Below are positions 45,630 to 53,964 of a stretch of 64,000 nt of DNA, piece after piece (position 1 is the first letter of the stretch; the number at the start of each line of letters is the position of its first letter). Made by a program: the position numbers and the translations under genes. This DNA is from Herbidospora cretacea (GTDB lineage: Bacteria > Actinomycetota > Actinomycetes > Streptosporangiales > Streptosporangiaceae): NCBI RefSeq assembly GCF_001570605.1, contig NZ_BBXG01000014.1, positions 124,001 to 188,000 of the forward strand, read 5' to 3'. The notes under the pieces are model-generated. The model made no database searches. It was not told the origin of the DNA and saw only the letters and a program-made list of their open reading frames with translations.

Positions 45630-45702
45630 CACGATCGGCCGGAATCGAACCGGCGTCCTCCCGGTTGCAGACCGGACGCGACGACCTCTGCGCTACGACC
45701 GT
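45630..45702 (-). tRNA. tRNA-like gene, identity undetermined (structural anticodon UGC with C33; GCA one base over)
   Basis: 73 nt fit the cloverleaf with standard numbering: acceptor ACGGTCG/CGATCGT, U8, D stem of 3 bp plus a C-U mismatch, G15-C48, G18G19, anticodon stem UCCGG/CCGGG, 5-nt variable loop, T stem GCCGG/CCGGC and TTCGATT loop. The anticodon loop is UCUGCAA, so the structural anticodon is UGC (Ala) but with C instead of the invariant U33. A one-base shift gives U33 and GCA (Cys). The acceptor helix continues by four further pairs (45703-45706 with 45630-45627), giving 11 bp. No CCA is encoded. It may be a pseudo-tRNA or a special-purpose tRNA. Confidence 0.65.
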
Positions 45703-45714
45703 GCCGCCGAAACC

Positions 45715-46530
45715 TTATCTCCTGCGCACGCGCCTACGCATGGCCAGCGCCAGGACCGCCGTCAGCGCGAAGGCCACGGCGATCGGCCAGACGCCGAGGG
45801 CGTCGAGCCAAGCGGTGATCCGGCCCTGGAGCTCGGTGACCGCGCCGACGACCGGGTCGTCGGCCGAATGGCCGGCGTCGACGCGCAGTTCGTACCAGCC
45901 GTAGTAGGCGACGTACAGGCCCGCGAGCAGCAGAAAGACCCCGCTGGCCCGCGAGACGTAGGGCAGGACCGCCCGGGTCCTGCGGACCGCCGCCTCCTGC
46001 GCCAGCGCGACCAGCAGCGCCAGCAGCCCGACGACCAGCCCCATGCCGACGCCGTAGGCGACGAACGCCACCAGCCCGCCTGCCACGTCACCCGCCCCGG
46101 ACACCAGCCCGGTGACCGCCAGGAACGGCGCGATGGTGCACGACAGCGACGCGACCGCGTAGGAGGCGCCGTACCCGTACAGGGCGAGGAACGAGCCGGA
46201 CGGACCGCCGACCTGAAGCCTCGGGATCCGCAGCAGCAACTCCCGGCCGGACGCCAGCCAGACGCCCAGGATCATCAGCACCCCACCGGTCACGACGGTG
46301 ACCCACGGCAGATGCGCCTGGATCGGCGCGGTCACCACGCTGATCACGACGCCGAAGATCCCGAAGACGGTGACGAACCCCGCCGTCATCGCGGCCGACA
46401 ACCGCAGCGCCAGCGGCACGCCGCCCGGCCCCGACACCAGCAGGGCCAGGAAGGAGGGCAGCATGGCGAAACCGCACGGGTTGAACGCCGCGACCAGCCC
46501 GGCGGCCAGCGCGAGGGCGACGTCGTCCAT
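45715..46530 (-). CDS. CcdA-like thiol:disulfide transporter
   Basis: 271 residues with six to seven helices. The two conserved redox Cys motifs are present: AAFNPCGFAMLPSF at the N terminus and ASLSCTIAPFLAVTG in the middle. It carries electrons across the membrane to extracytoplasmic thioredoxins. Its ATG follows directly on the TAG of the TlpA-like lipoprotein gene, so the pair is coupled. The arrangement matches Rv2877c and the DsbE-like Mpt53 gene of M. tuberculosis. The C-terminal helix ends in an Arg-rich tail. Confidence 0.92.
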   Translation of the reverse strand: MDDVALALAAGLVAAFNPCGFAMLPSFLALLVSGPGGVPLALRLSAAMTAGFVTVFGIFGVVISVVTAPIQAHLPWVTVVTGGVLMILGVWLASGRELLLRIPRLQVGGPSGSFLALYGYGASYAVASLSCTIAPFLAVTGLVSGAGDVAGGLVAFVAYGVGMGLVVGLLALLVALAQEAAVRRTRAVLPYVSRASGVFLLLAGLYVAYYGWYELRVDAGHSADDPVVGAVTELQGRITAWLDALGVWPIAVAFALTAVLALAMRRRVRRR

Positions 46531-47097
46531 CTAGAGGGCGTGCTCGTCGATGAGCGAGGACAGCTCCGCCTCGTCCAGCGGACCGACCGCCGAACGGGCG
46601 CCGCCCTCGGCGTTCACGATCAGATAGGACGACTGCGAGGTGACCTTGAAGTGCTTGTAGAGCGCGCCCGTACGATCATCGAGCTGGATCATCCCCGAGG
46701 TTCCGGTGCGGGAGACGAACTCCTCCATCGCGTCCTTGCTCCTGTCGAGACCGGCCACGCCCATGAAGGCCACCTTGTCCCCGTACTTCCGCGCGACCTC
46801 GGCGACCGCCGGCCCCTCGGCCTGGCATTTGTGACACCACGGCGCCCAGAACCACAGCACCACCGGCTTCCCCGCCAGACTCCTGCCGTCGAACGCCGCC
46901 CCGTCGAGCCCGGTCGCGGTGAACCTGAGCAGCGCGGGAACCTCAACCGAGGGGGTGGGGTCGGGCACAGGGTCGAGCGTGGGGGCGGTCGCGGAGACGG
47001 TGGCCGCCGGTGCCGATACGGCTGGATCGTCGGTCGCGCCGCCGCAGGCGGTCAGGGCCAGAGCCGCTGCGGTGAGGGATGAATGGAGCAACTTCAT
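46531..47097 (-). CDS. TlpA/DsbE-like thioredoxin-fold lipoprotein
   Basis: 188 residues. Lipoprotein signal ends ALTAC (lipidated Cys at about 18), followed by a Pro/Thr-rich tether. The thioredoxin fold starts at about 60 with active site WFWAPWCHKCQAEGPAVAEV (CxxC = CHKC). It is probably held on the outer face of the membrane and kept redox-active by the CcdA-like protein encoded next. ATG 47097 is taken as start. Confidence 0.92.
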   Translation of the reverse strand: MKLLHSSLTAAALALTACGGATDDPAVSAPAATVSATAPTLDPVPDPTPSVEVPALLRFTATGLDGAAFDGRSLAGKPVVLWFWAPWCHKCQAEGPAVAEVARKYGDKVAFMGVAGLDRSKDAMEEFVSRTGTSGMIQLDDRTGALYKHFKVTSQSSYLIVNAEGGARSAVGPLDEAELSSLIDEHAL

Positions 47098-47246
47098 GAC
47101 GGTCACCGTAGATCGGCTTCATGCGCGGCAACCCTTACAAGCCGATGACGTCGCCAGTCGCAAAGTTCGTCGGCTCGACTGTCGTGGTCAGCAGGCGCCC
47201 GATCGTCTTTCCCTTGAGGCTTGGTTCAGGCAAAGGAGGACTGACG

Positions 47247-47588
47247 GTGAAGTATGTCCTGATGTTTGTGGAGACCGAGGAGTTCGCCAAGGAACTGGAG
47301 GCGATGGGCGACCTGGAGCGCGAGGAGGCCTATGCGGCGGTCGGCCGCTGGTTCGCCGAGCACGCGGGCAAGATCACCCATCACACGCATCTGGCTCCGG
47401 TGCACACCGCGACCACCATGCGGCTGCGGCGGGGCGGCGAACCGGTGGTGACCGACGGGCCGTTCGTGGAGGGCAAAGAGGTGGTGACCGGGTTCGCCGA
47501 GGTCGAGGTGGCCGACCTCGACGAGGCGCTGAGGATGGCCAGGTCCTGGCCCGCGTGCCCGATCGTGGAGATCCGCCCCGCCTCATGA
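47247..47588 (+). CDS. YCII/DGPF-domain protein, partner of the ECF sigma factor
   Basis: 113 residues of the YCII-related DGPF family: KYVLMFVETEEFAKELEAMG, TDGPFVEGKEVVTGFAEVEV. AGGAGG lies 7 bases before GTG 47247. It overlaps the sigma factor gene by 4 bp (ATGA). DGPF proteins are the constant companions of ECF42-type sigma factors and are probably their targets or modulators; the biochemical role is unknown. Confidence 0.93.
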   Translation: MKYVLMFVETEEFAKELEAMGDLEREEAYAAVGRWFAEHAGKITHHTHLAPVHTATTMRLRRGGEPVVTDGPFVEGKEVVTGFAEVEVADLDEALRMARSWPACPIVEIRPAS

Positions 47589-48805
47589 CCGATCCCGAGG
47601 GCGTGAGTCAGGAGGTGCTGGCCCGGGTGGTGCGTGACCACGCGGGCCGGCTCGCCGCCTGCCTCGTCTCGCTGCTCGGCGACTTCTCGGCGGCGGAGGA
47701 TCTCGTCCAGGACGCGGTGGAGACCGCGCTGCGGCGCTGGCCGGCCGAGGGGGTGCCCGACCGTCCGGACGCGTGGTTGTTCACCGTCGCCCGCCGGCGC
47801 GGGCTCGACGTGCTGCGCAGGGAGAGCAACTACCGCGCCAAGCTCGCGCAGCTCCCCTGGGTCGAGCCGACCCCGAAGGACGATCGGCTGCGGCTGATCT
47901 TCACCTGCTGCCATCCCGCGCTGTCGTTGGAGGCCAGGATCGCGCTGACGCTGCGGGTGGTGTGCGGGTTGAGCACCGCGCAGATCGCCGCGGCGTTCCT
48001 CGTCCCGGAGACGACCGTGGCCCAGCGGCTGACCCGCGCAAAACGGAAGATCACCGAAGCGGGCATCCCCTACCGGATCCCCGCTGACGACGACCTGTCC
48101 GAGCGGCTCGACGGCGTGCTCGCCGTCATCTACCTGCTGTTCAACGAGGGCTACCTGTCCAGCGGCGGAACCCGTGCGCAGGCTCGTGACCTGGTCGACG
48201 ACGCCGAATGGCTGGCGAGCCTGCTGGCCGGGCTCATGCCGGACGAACCGGAGGTCTCCGGCCTGCTCGCGCTGATCCGGTTGCACCGGGCCCGGGGCGC
48301 GGCCAGGTTCGACGACCGGGAGCAGCTGGTGCTGCTGGCCGACCAGGACCGCGGCTTGTGGGACCACTCAGCGATCGAGAAGGCCACCGCGCTGCTGGTG
48401 CGCGCCGCCCGCGCGCATCGGCGGCCGGGGCCCTACCAGCTCCAGGCGGCGATCGCCGCCTGTCACGCCGAGGCGGAGAACTTCGACAGCACCGACTGGT
48501 CCCAGATCGTGGTCCTGTACGACATGCTGCTGCGCCTGGCGCCCTCACCGATCACCCGCCTCCACCGGGCGATCGCCCTGCGCTATGCCGTCAACCCCGA
48601 GGCGGCGCTGGAAGAGCTGAAGGATCTCGACCGGGCTCTGGACGACTATCCGCTGCTCCACGCGACCCGCGCCGACCTGCTGCGTGCGCTCGGCCGGAAC
48701 CACGAGGCGAGAGAGCACGACGAGCGGGCGCTGGCACTGACCGCCAACCCCGCTCAGCAGGCACTGCTGGAAGAAAGACTGAACTGGACGCGACCGAGCC
48801 CGTGA
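47585..48805 (+). CDS. ECF42-type RNA polymerase sigma factor
   Basis: 406 residues. Sigma2 (about 10-80: AAEDLVQDAVETALRRWPAE, DAWLFTVARRRGLDVLRRES), sigma4 (about 125-175: GLSTAQIAAAFLVPETTVAQ) and a long C-terminal DUF6596/TPR-like extension (about 185-406: LAVIYLLFNEGYLSS, LHRAIALRYAVNPEAALEEL) that in this group replaces an anti-sigma factor in control. Coupled by ATGA to the DGPF gene. No anti-sigma gene is nearby. Confidence 0.95.
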   Translation: MTDPEGVSQEVLARVVRDHAGRLAACLVSLLGDFSAAEDLVQDAVETALRRWPAEGVPDRPDAWLFTVARRRGLDVLRRESNYRAKLAQLPWVEPTPKDDRLRLIFTCCHPALSLEARIALTLRVVCGLSTAQIAAAFLVPETTVAQRLTRAKRKITEAGIPYRIPADDDLSERLDGVLAVIYLLFNEGYLSSGGTRAQARDLVDDAEWLASLLAGLMPDEPEVSGLLALIRLHRARGAARFDDREQLVLLADQDRGLWDHSAIEKATALLVRAARAHRRPGPYQLQAAIAACHAEAENFDSTDWSQIVVLYDMLLRLAPSPITRLHRAIALRYAVNPEAALEELKDLDRALDDYPLLHATRADLLRALGRNHEAREHDERALALTANPAQQALLEERLNWTRPSP

Positions 48806-48953
48806 GCGCGGTTGTTCCAGTCGCCGAACGGCACAACCCAGGGGCCTGTCCCTGCCGAGGGCGCTTCCCATGAGGTCGCCGCACAGGCTGTATCGAACTG
48901 ATCTCAGTACGGGAGTCGGGCGTGAACTGCGGCGATGGGGGCACCCGGCCGTG

Positions 48954-49313
48954 ATGAGCGGCTGGAGGGGTTTCACTCCCGAGGAAGGACGGCGATTCGA
49001 TGGCCTGGTGGCCGAGAAGGTGCCTGCCGTATTGAGCGTGATCAGTTTGGAGGTGCAGATCAAGACGCCTGAGGACCTGGAGCGGCTCTCCGGGGACCTC
49101 GACCTCGTGACGCGGGACATCGCGGGGCCGACGCTGGGGATGGGGCCGCCTGCCCTGTTCGTCGCCTCGACGCTGGTCATCCGGCATCTGGTGGAGGCGT
49201 TGGCGGACACGTGCGGCGAGGACCTCGAGACGACGTGGGGCAGGGAGGCCGCCGCGATCATGCAGAACCTGGAGCGGCTGCGTGAGGGCGATCAGGCGCA
49301 CGGGATCGACTGA
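48954..49313 (+). CDS. Small conserved-looking protein of unknown function
   Basis: 119 residues from ATG 48954 (MSGWRGFTPEEGRRFDGLVA). Helical, with a hydrophobic middle (GPPALFVASTLVIRHLVEAL) that is not long enough to be a clear membrane span. An earlier ATG at 48870 would add 28 Arg-rich residues and looks less likely. Codon use is less biased than in the neighbours. I do not recognise a family. A long terminator follows on the same strand. Confidence 0.5.
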   Translation: MSGWRGFTPEEGRRFDGLVAEKVPAVLSVISLEVQIKTPEDLERLSGDLDLVTRDIAGPTLGMGPPALFVASTLVIRHLVEALADTCGEDLETTWGREAAAIMQNLERLREGDQAHGID

Positions 49314-49376
49314 TCGCGTCGGCTCCCCCGGTCGTCGGCCAGGTCTGTGACGAGGCGTCGGCCCGCGCGGGAAGGA

Positions 49377-49414
49377 CGCCGGTGCGGCCGGGCTGGTCCC
49401 CGGCCGCACCGGCG
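49377..49414. terminator. 16-bp perfect bidirectional terminator stem
   Basis: CGCCGGTGCGGCCGGG, loop CTGGTC, and its exact complement. It lies between the convergent ends of the small unknown gene and the GH9 cellulase and can stop both transcripts. Confidence 0.85.
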
Positions 49415-49421
49415 CGTCCCC

Positions 49422-51713
49422 CTACCGAGCGGTGCAGGTCACTGCGGTGGGGGTCGAGTTGGCGCCGTTCCAGCCGCCGTTGAAACCGAAGGACGTCGTG
49501 CCGTTGGGGGTCAGCGAGCCGTTCCAGGACAGGTTCGTCACGGAGACGGCGGAGCCACTGGTGGTGTGCGTGCCGCCCCACAGCTGCGTGATGGTCTGGC
49601 CGTTGGGGAAGGTCCAGGCGACGGTCCAGCCGGTCAGCGCGACGGCGCCGGTGTTCCGCACGTCGACGGACGCCCCGAAGCCCGTGGGCCACTGGTTGAC
49701 GACGGTGTAGGTCGCGGTGCAGGCCCTACCGCCGCTGGGAGACGGCGACGGGCTGGGAGACGGGCTCGGCGAAGGACTGGGACTGGGCGAAGGGCTGGGG
49801 CTCGGCGAGGGGCTGGGGCTGGGAGACGGGCTGGGTGACGGGGACGGGCTGGGGCTCGGGGACGGTGACGGGCTCGGGCCGTTGGTGCCGGCCTTCTCCG
49901 CGGTCCACGCGCCCACCCAGGCCAGGACGGCGTTCCAGTTGATGGCGACCTCGTTCACCGACCAGGCGTCGATGTCGTCCAGGTAGCACTTCTGCGGGCG
50001 GCAGCCGCTGAGGCGCTGCTGGGCGACGGGGTCCTGCAGGCCGCTGTTGGGACCGCCAGCCAGGGAGCCGGGGGGTGCGATGGGGAGCGAGCCGTCGAGC
50101 TGGTTGGCCCAGAAACGGTGGTGGACGTTGCGGGAGGGCTTGTCGCCGTAGCCGGTGACGTAGGAGTAGCCCAGCGGGTTGCGGCCGAACTGGTAGGCCA
50201 TCGTCTCGAACACGCCGGCGCGGAAGCGCTCCGCGCCGGTGAAGTCGTGGGCCAGGCCCAGCACGACCGCGTTGTTGAGGATCAGGTTGTTGGACCCCCA
50301 GATGTAGCCCCCTCCGTTGGGCTGGAAGGGCACCGGGTAGCCATGGCCGCGCATGACGTTCAGCAGGCCGTCGGCCGCCGAGACGAAGGAGGTGCGCAGC
50401 TGCGAGCCGATGGTGGAGGTGAGCCCGTTGGGCACGAGCGCCAGGGTGATGTCTCCCAGGCTGCCGACCTCCGCCCACTGGGCGCCCTCGTTGGTGAAGC
50501 TGCGCCCGTAGTACAGGGAGGAGGAGGTCAGGTCGTTGCGGTAGGTCTGCTTGCCGGTTGTGGTGTAGAGCTCGGCGGCGGCCCAGTAGAACTCGTCGGT
50601 CATCTTGCCGTCGACGTAGGAGCCGCCGCCGACGTCGTCGGAGGTGGGGGCGATCCTCGACGGGTTGGCCTTGGCGGCGGTGTAGGCCTTCTCTGCGGCG
50701 GTCAGGCAGCGGGCCGAGAAGGCGGAGTCGATGGAGGCCCACACCCGGGCGCACTGGGCGGCGGCCGCCGCCAGGTTCAGGGTGGCCGCGGTGGAGGGCG
50801 CCGACAGCACGCGGGGCTGCGGGTCCTGGGCGGGCAGCAGGGGCAGCCCGGTCCAGTTGGCGTCGTGCATCTTGTGGTGGGCCATGCCGGCCAGTTGCCG
50901 GCCGTCGGGGACCTGCATCTTCAGCAGGAAGTCGATCTCCCAGCGGGCCTCGTCGAGGATGTCGGGGACTCCGTTGGCGCGCTCGGGGATGGACATGGTG
51001 CCGTCGCCGAAGGCCGAGGGATCGGCGCCGGGGACGTTCCTGGCCCGTTCGTAGGCGTTGACGAGCTGCCAGGCCGACATGCCGCCGTTGACGACGTACT
51101 TGCCGTGGTCGCCGGCGTCGTACCAGCCGCCGCGCACGTCGAGCCGGTAGCCGCAGTCGTTGCGGCAGGGCACGTTGGCGTCGCCCTGGTTGGGGGCGAC
51201 GTTCAGGTGTCCGGCGGCGCGGGCGTACTGGTTGCCGCCGGCGTACTGGGAGGTGATCGCGATGCCGCTGCGCTGGTGGTAGAAGAAGGCCAGCGCGTCG
51301 AAGGGCAGTTTCTTCCAGGCGGCCGTGCCGATGTCGAAGGGGTGGCTGGACTCGTTGTTCACGGTGAGCACGAAATTGGTGCCCGTCCCCGTGTACGAGG
51401 AGAAGTCGATTTTGTGGACGGAGTCCCCCGAGGGCGAGTCCGAGCCGAAGACGGTGGTGCTGCCGCTGGCCACCACCTGGTCGGAGCCGTTCAGCAGGCT
51501 CCAGGCCAGCGGCGAGTTCGAGTTGCTGATCACGGTCGCCTGTTTGGCGGCGCTGGGCGCGTAGGCGACCTGGTTGACCTTGATGTTCTGGCCGAGCGCC
51601 GGGCGGGCGAGCGCGTTGGCGGTCTCGGTGGTGACGATCGCGGTGATCGATGCCGCGGCCAGGGCGACGGCCAGTGCCGCCGCCGATAGCCGCATCCGGC
51701 CTGAGGTGTTCAC
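49422..51713 (-). CDS. Secreted GH9 endoglucanase with CelD-type Ig domain and CBM2
   Basis: 763 residues. Signal peptide (about 1-35), N-terminal CelD_N Ig-like domain (about 40-130: NIKVNQVAYAPSAAKQATV), GH9 (alpha/alpha)6 catalytic domain (about 140-610: DVRGGWYDAGDHGKYVVNGG with catalytic base Asp, HHRFWANQL, and acid Glu in SVNEVAINWNAV), Pro-Ser linker (about 612-659) and CBM2 (about 660-763: VVNQWPTGFGASVDVRNTG, LSWNGSLTPNGTTSFGFNGG). It degrades cellulose. GTG 51713 is chosen because GAGAGGA ends about 7 bases upstream. Divergent from a LacI regulator. Confidence 0.95.
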   Translation of the reverse strand: MNTSGRMRLSAAALAVALAAASITAIVTTETANALARPALGQNIKVNQVAYAPSAAKQATVISNSNSPLAWSLLNGSDQVVASGSTTVFGSDSPSGDSVHKIDFSSYTGTGTNFVLTVNNESSHPFDIGTAAWKKLPFDALAFFYHQRSGIAITSQYAGGNQYARAAGHLNVAPNQGDANVPCRNDCGYRLDVRGGWYDAGDHGKYVVNGGMSAWQLVNAYERARNVPGADPSAFGDGTMSIPERANGVPDILDEARWEIDFLLKMQVPDGRQLAGMAHHKMHDANWTGLPLLPAQDPQPRVLSAPSTAATLNLAAAAAQCARVWASIDSAFSARCLTAAEKAYTAAKANPSRIAPTSDDVGGGSYVDGKMTDEFYWAAAELYTTTGKQTYRNDLTSSSLYYGRSFTNEGAQWAEVGSLGDITLALVPNGLTSTIGSQLRTSFVSAADGLLNVMRGHGYPVPFQPNGGGYIWGSNNLILNNAVVLGLAHDFTGAERFRAGVFETMAYQFGRNPLGYSYVTGYGDKPSRNVHHRFWANQLDGSLPIAPPGSLAGGPNSGLQDPVAQQRLSGCRPQKCYLDDIDAWSVNEVAINWNAVLAWVGAWTAEKAGTNGPSPSPSPSPSPSPSPSPSPSPSPSPSPSPSPSPSPSPSPSPSPSPSPSGGRACTATYTVVNQWPTGFGASVDVRNTGAVALTGWTVAWTFPNGQTITQLWGGTHTTSGSAVSVTNLSWNGSLTPNGTTSFGFNGGWNGANSTPTAVTCTAR
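49736..49877 (-). repeat. Pro-Ser linker coding repeat
   Basis: About 24 Pro-Ser dipeptide codons in tandem, written as degenerate GGGCTGGG(A/G)(C/G)-like 6-mers on the + strand. It is the flexible linker between the GH9 catalytic domain and CBM2. Its repetitiveness is of protein origin, not a CRISPR or mobile repeat. Confidence 0.9.
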
Positions 51714-51785
51714 ACGGAGTCCTCTCAACCCATGGGCTTCGCATCTTGTGACCGCCGGGCCCGAAGAAGACAGTCAGGAGAATGA

Positions 51786-51819
51786 GGGAAAGCATTTCGT
51801 GCTGGTCAGGTCGCTTTCC
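51786..51819. promoter_or_regulatory. Split LacI-like half-sites (GGAAAGC ... GCTTTCC) in the GH9/LacI intergenic region
   Basis: GGGAAAGC (51786-51793) and GCTTTCC (51813-51819), inverted, are 19 bp apart; the arms match the two halves of GGAAAGC-GCTTTCC-type LacI operators. A compact GAAA-GCA-TTTC also overlaps the left arm. This is the likely control region for the GH9 gene. Weak evidence. Confidence 0.35.
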
Positions 51820-51877
51820 TCGGCGAATGATTCTGCAATTTTCACGACACTTTCCCCGTGCTCCGTAGAATCTCGGC

Positions 51878-52912
51878 GTGACCGCTATGCCCCGCGACCC
51901 GCAGCCCCGGCAGGAGGTCACGCTGGCGCACATCGCCAAGCTGGCCGGTGTGTCCGCCCCGACCGTCTCCAAGGTGATCAACGGCCATCCCGGGGTGTCC
52001 AGCAGCACCCGCCGCCGGATCGAGGACCTGGTCAAGGAGCACGGCTGGCGCCGCCGCCCGGACACCGGCGAGTCGAGCGCGGTCGTCGAGGTCGTCTTCG
52101 AGTCGCTGGACAGCCTGTGGGCGCTGGAGCTGATCCGCGGCATGGACGAGGTCACCCAGGCGTACGGGATGGTGCTGGGGCTGACCGACATGCGGGGACG
52201 GCGCTCCCCGCACGCGGGCTGGATCGACCAGGTGCTCGCCCGCCGCCCGCTGGGGGTCATCGCGGTCTCCGCCGACATCGCCGAACGCCACCACGACCGC
52301 CTGGCCAGCCGTAACATCCCGCTGATCGCCCTGGACCCGCGCGGCGAGCCCGAGCACGGCGTCCCGTCCGTGGGAGCGACGAACTGGAACGGCGGCCTGT
52401 CGGCCACCCGCCACCTGCTGGAGCTGGGCCACCGCCGGATCGCCATGGTCAACGGCCCGGACACGCTGATGTGCTGCCGGGCCCGCCTGGACGGCTACCG
52501 CGCCGCCCTCGACGCGGCCGGGGTCCCCGCCGATCCCGGCCTGGTGCGCACCGCCCCGCTGTACGTGGAGGGCGGCCGGAGCCAGGGCACGGCGCTGCTG
52601 GAGTCGCCCGAACCGCCCACGGCCGTCTTCGCCGCCAACGATCTCCAGGCGCTGGGGGTCTACCAGGCGGCCCACCGGGCGGGGCTGCGGGTGCCGGAGG
52701 ACCTGAGCGTCGTCGGGTTCGACGACCTGCCACTGGCGCAGTGGGCCGACCCGCCGATGACCACCGTGCGTCAGCCGTTGAAGAAGATGGGCGCCGCCGC
52801 CGCCCAGATGGCGCTGACCCTGGCCTCCGGCGCGGCGCTGGGCGAGGACCGGGTGGAACTGGCCACCCGGCTGGAGGTGCGCGCCAGCACCGCCCCTCCG
52901 GCCTGCCGCTGA
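51878..52912 (+). CDS. LacI family regulator
   Basis: 344 residues. HTH LAHIAKLAGVSAPTVSKVIN with hinge helix region following, then the periplasmic-binding-like sensor (SSAVVEVVFESLDSLWALEL, NWNGGLSATRHLLELGHRRI, FAANDLQALGVYQAA, VVGFDDLPLAQWADPPMTTV). TAGAAT at 51866-51871 is 6 bases before GTG 51878, so the mRNA is leaderless. Divergent from the GH9 cellulase; probably a cellobiose- or xylo-oligosaccharide-type repressor of cellulases in this region. Confidence 0.95.
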   Translation: MTAMPRDPQPRQEVTLAHIAKLAGVSAPTVSKVINGHPGVSSSTRRRIEDLVKEHGWRRRPDTGESSAVVEVVFESLDSLWALELIRGMDEVTQAYGMVLGLTDMRGRRSPHAGWIDQVLARRPLGVIAVSADIAERHHDRLASRNIPLIALDPRGEPEHGVPSVGATNWNGGLSATRHLLELGHRRIAMVNGPDTLMCCRARLDGYRAALDAAGVPADPGLVRTAPLYVEGGRSQGTALLESPEPPTAVFAANDLQALGVYQAAHRAGLRVPEDLSVVGFDDLPLAQWADPPMTTVRQPLKKMGAAAAQMALTLASGAALGEDRVELATRLEVRASTAPPACR

Positions 52913-52968
52913 GTGGATTCTCAGCGCTCCTCAGCGGGATCACAGCACTGACCGAGCATCCTGTCCGG

Positions 52969-53949
52969 ATGAGAGCCGAGGCGTTAGGCAGGCCGCGCGA
53001 CTGGCCCGGCATCGCGGTGGTGGGGAGTGCGGCCTTCGGGGCGGCCCATGTGTGGTGGCTGGTGGACCCGGGGTCGCCCCTGGCCCCTCCCGAGGAGCCG
53101 TTCTCGCCCGGCAGGTGGGTGGCGGTGGCGCTGGCGTTCACGGCCGCCGCGGTGTGCTCGGTGATCGCCACCGGGACCGCACGCCGCTGGGCCGCGCCCG
53201 CGCGGTGGACGCTGGTGGCGCTGGCCTGGGTGTCCGGGGCCGGGCTGATCGTCTACTCGTACATGCTGCCCATCAGCCTCGCGACCCTGCTCTTCGGCCA
53301 GCTCGACCACTGGGGAAGCCTGCTGACCCGCGCGGCCGGGGCGACGGCGGGGGCGCTGACGCTGGCGGTCGCCGTCGCCGAGCAGCGCAGGCTCCGGAAC
53401 GCCTGCGTCCACTGCGCCCGGGTCCACGGCCGTTCGCCGGAGCGGCGCACCGACCCCACCCCGCGCTGGGCCTACGTCGCCGCCTACGCTGCGATCGCCG
53501 GGTGCGCCGCCCGGGTGACGGTGCTGGTGGTCGATTCCGTCACGGCGCACAAGCCGATCCCGATCGGTTCGCCTTTCGGGATCTTCATCGCCTTGATGAT
53601 CGTGGCCGGCACCCTCCTGCCGTCGGCGCTGGTCCACCGGTTCGGCCGGATCTGGCCGCGCTGGGTGGTCCCGCTGGCCGGGCGTGACGTGCCGCGATGG
53701 CTGGTGCTCGGCCCCGCCTTCCTCGTCGGCGCGGGCCTGACCGGTTACTTCGGCGTGGCCGGGATGACGGCCTGGATCCTCGGCAGGGGCAACCTCTCCC
53801 AGGCCCCGGTCTGGAAGGTGTCGATGGAGATGTTCGGCTACACGGTGTGGGGCCTGGGCCTGCTCGCCGCCGCCCTGTCCTACCACGCCCTGACCAGGCG
53901 GAACTGCCCGACGCCGCGCACGACGACCATGACGGCGGCGACCGCGTAG
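52969..53949 (+). CDS. Polytopic membrane protein of unknown function
   Basis: 326 residues with about eight hydrophobic helices (for example GIAVVGSAAFGAAHVWWLVD, LAFTAAAVCSVIATGTA) and one Cys pair loop (ACVHCARVHGR). Typical of an actinomycete family without assigned function. ATG 52969. The last 47 codons (from KVSMEMFGYTVWGLG) lie in the left copy of a 158-bp direct repeat whose other copy is at 63260-63417, so this end may have been restored by integration. Confidence 0.8.
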   Translation: MRAEALGRPRDWPGIAVVGSAAFGAAHVWWLVDPGSPLAPPEEPFSPGRWVAVALAFTAAAVCSVIATGTARRWAAPARWTLVALAWVSGAGLIVYSYMLPISLATLLFGQLDHWGSLLTRAAGATAGALTLAVAVAEQRRLRNACVHCARVHGRSPERRTDPTPRWAYVAAYAAIAGCAARVTVLVVDSVTAHKPIPIGSPFGIFIALMIVAGTLLPSALVHRFGRIWPRWVVPLAGRDVPRWLVLGPAFLVGAGLTGYFGVAGMTAWILGRGNLSQAPVWKVSMEMFGYTVWGLGLLAAALSYHALTRRNCPTPRTTTMTAATA

Positions 53950-53964
53950 GCGGCCGTGCCCAGG
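53807..53964 (+). repeat. Left copy of 158-bp direct repeat flanking the accessory island
   Basis: 158 bp (starting CGGTCTGGAAGG, ending GCCCAGG) match 63260-63417 without gaps and with 6 mismatches. On the + strand it encodes the C terminus of the membrane protein at 52969. The opposite strand carries the C-terminal codons of a GT-like gene (TAAYAVAAVMVVVRG), whose intact version is at the right copy. Confidence 0.92.

Noticed and set aside
49736-49877. Tandem short repeat that could suggest a CRISPR array
   Set aside because: It encodes a Pro-Ser linker in frame within the GH9 enzyme; there are no spacers.
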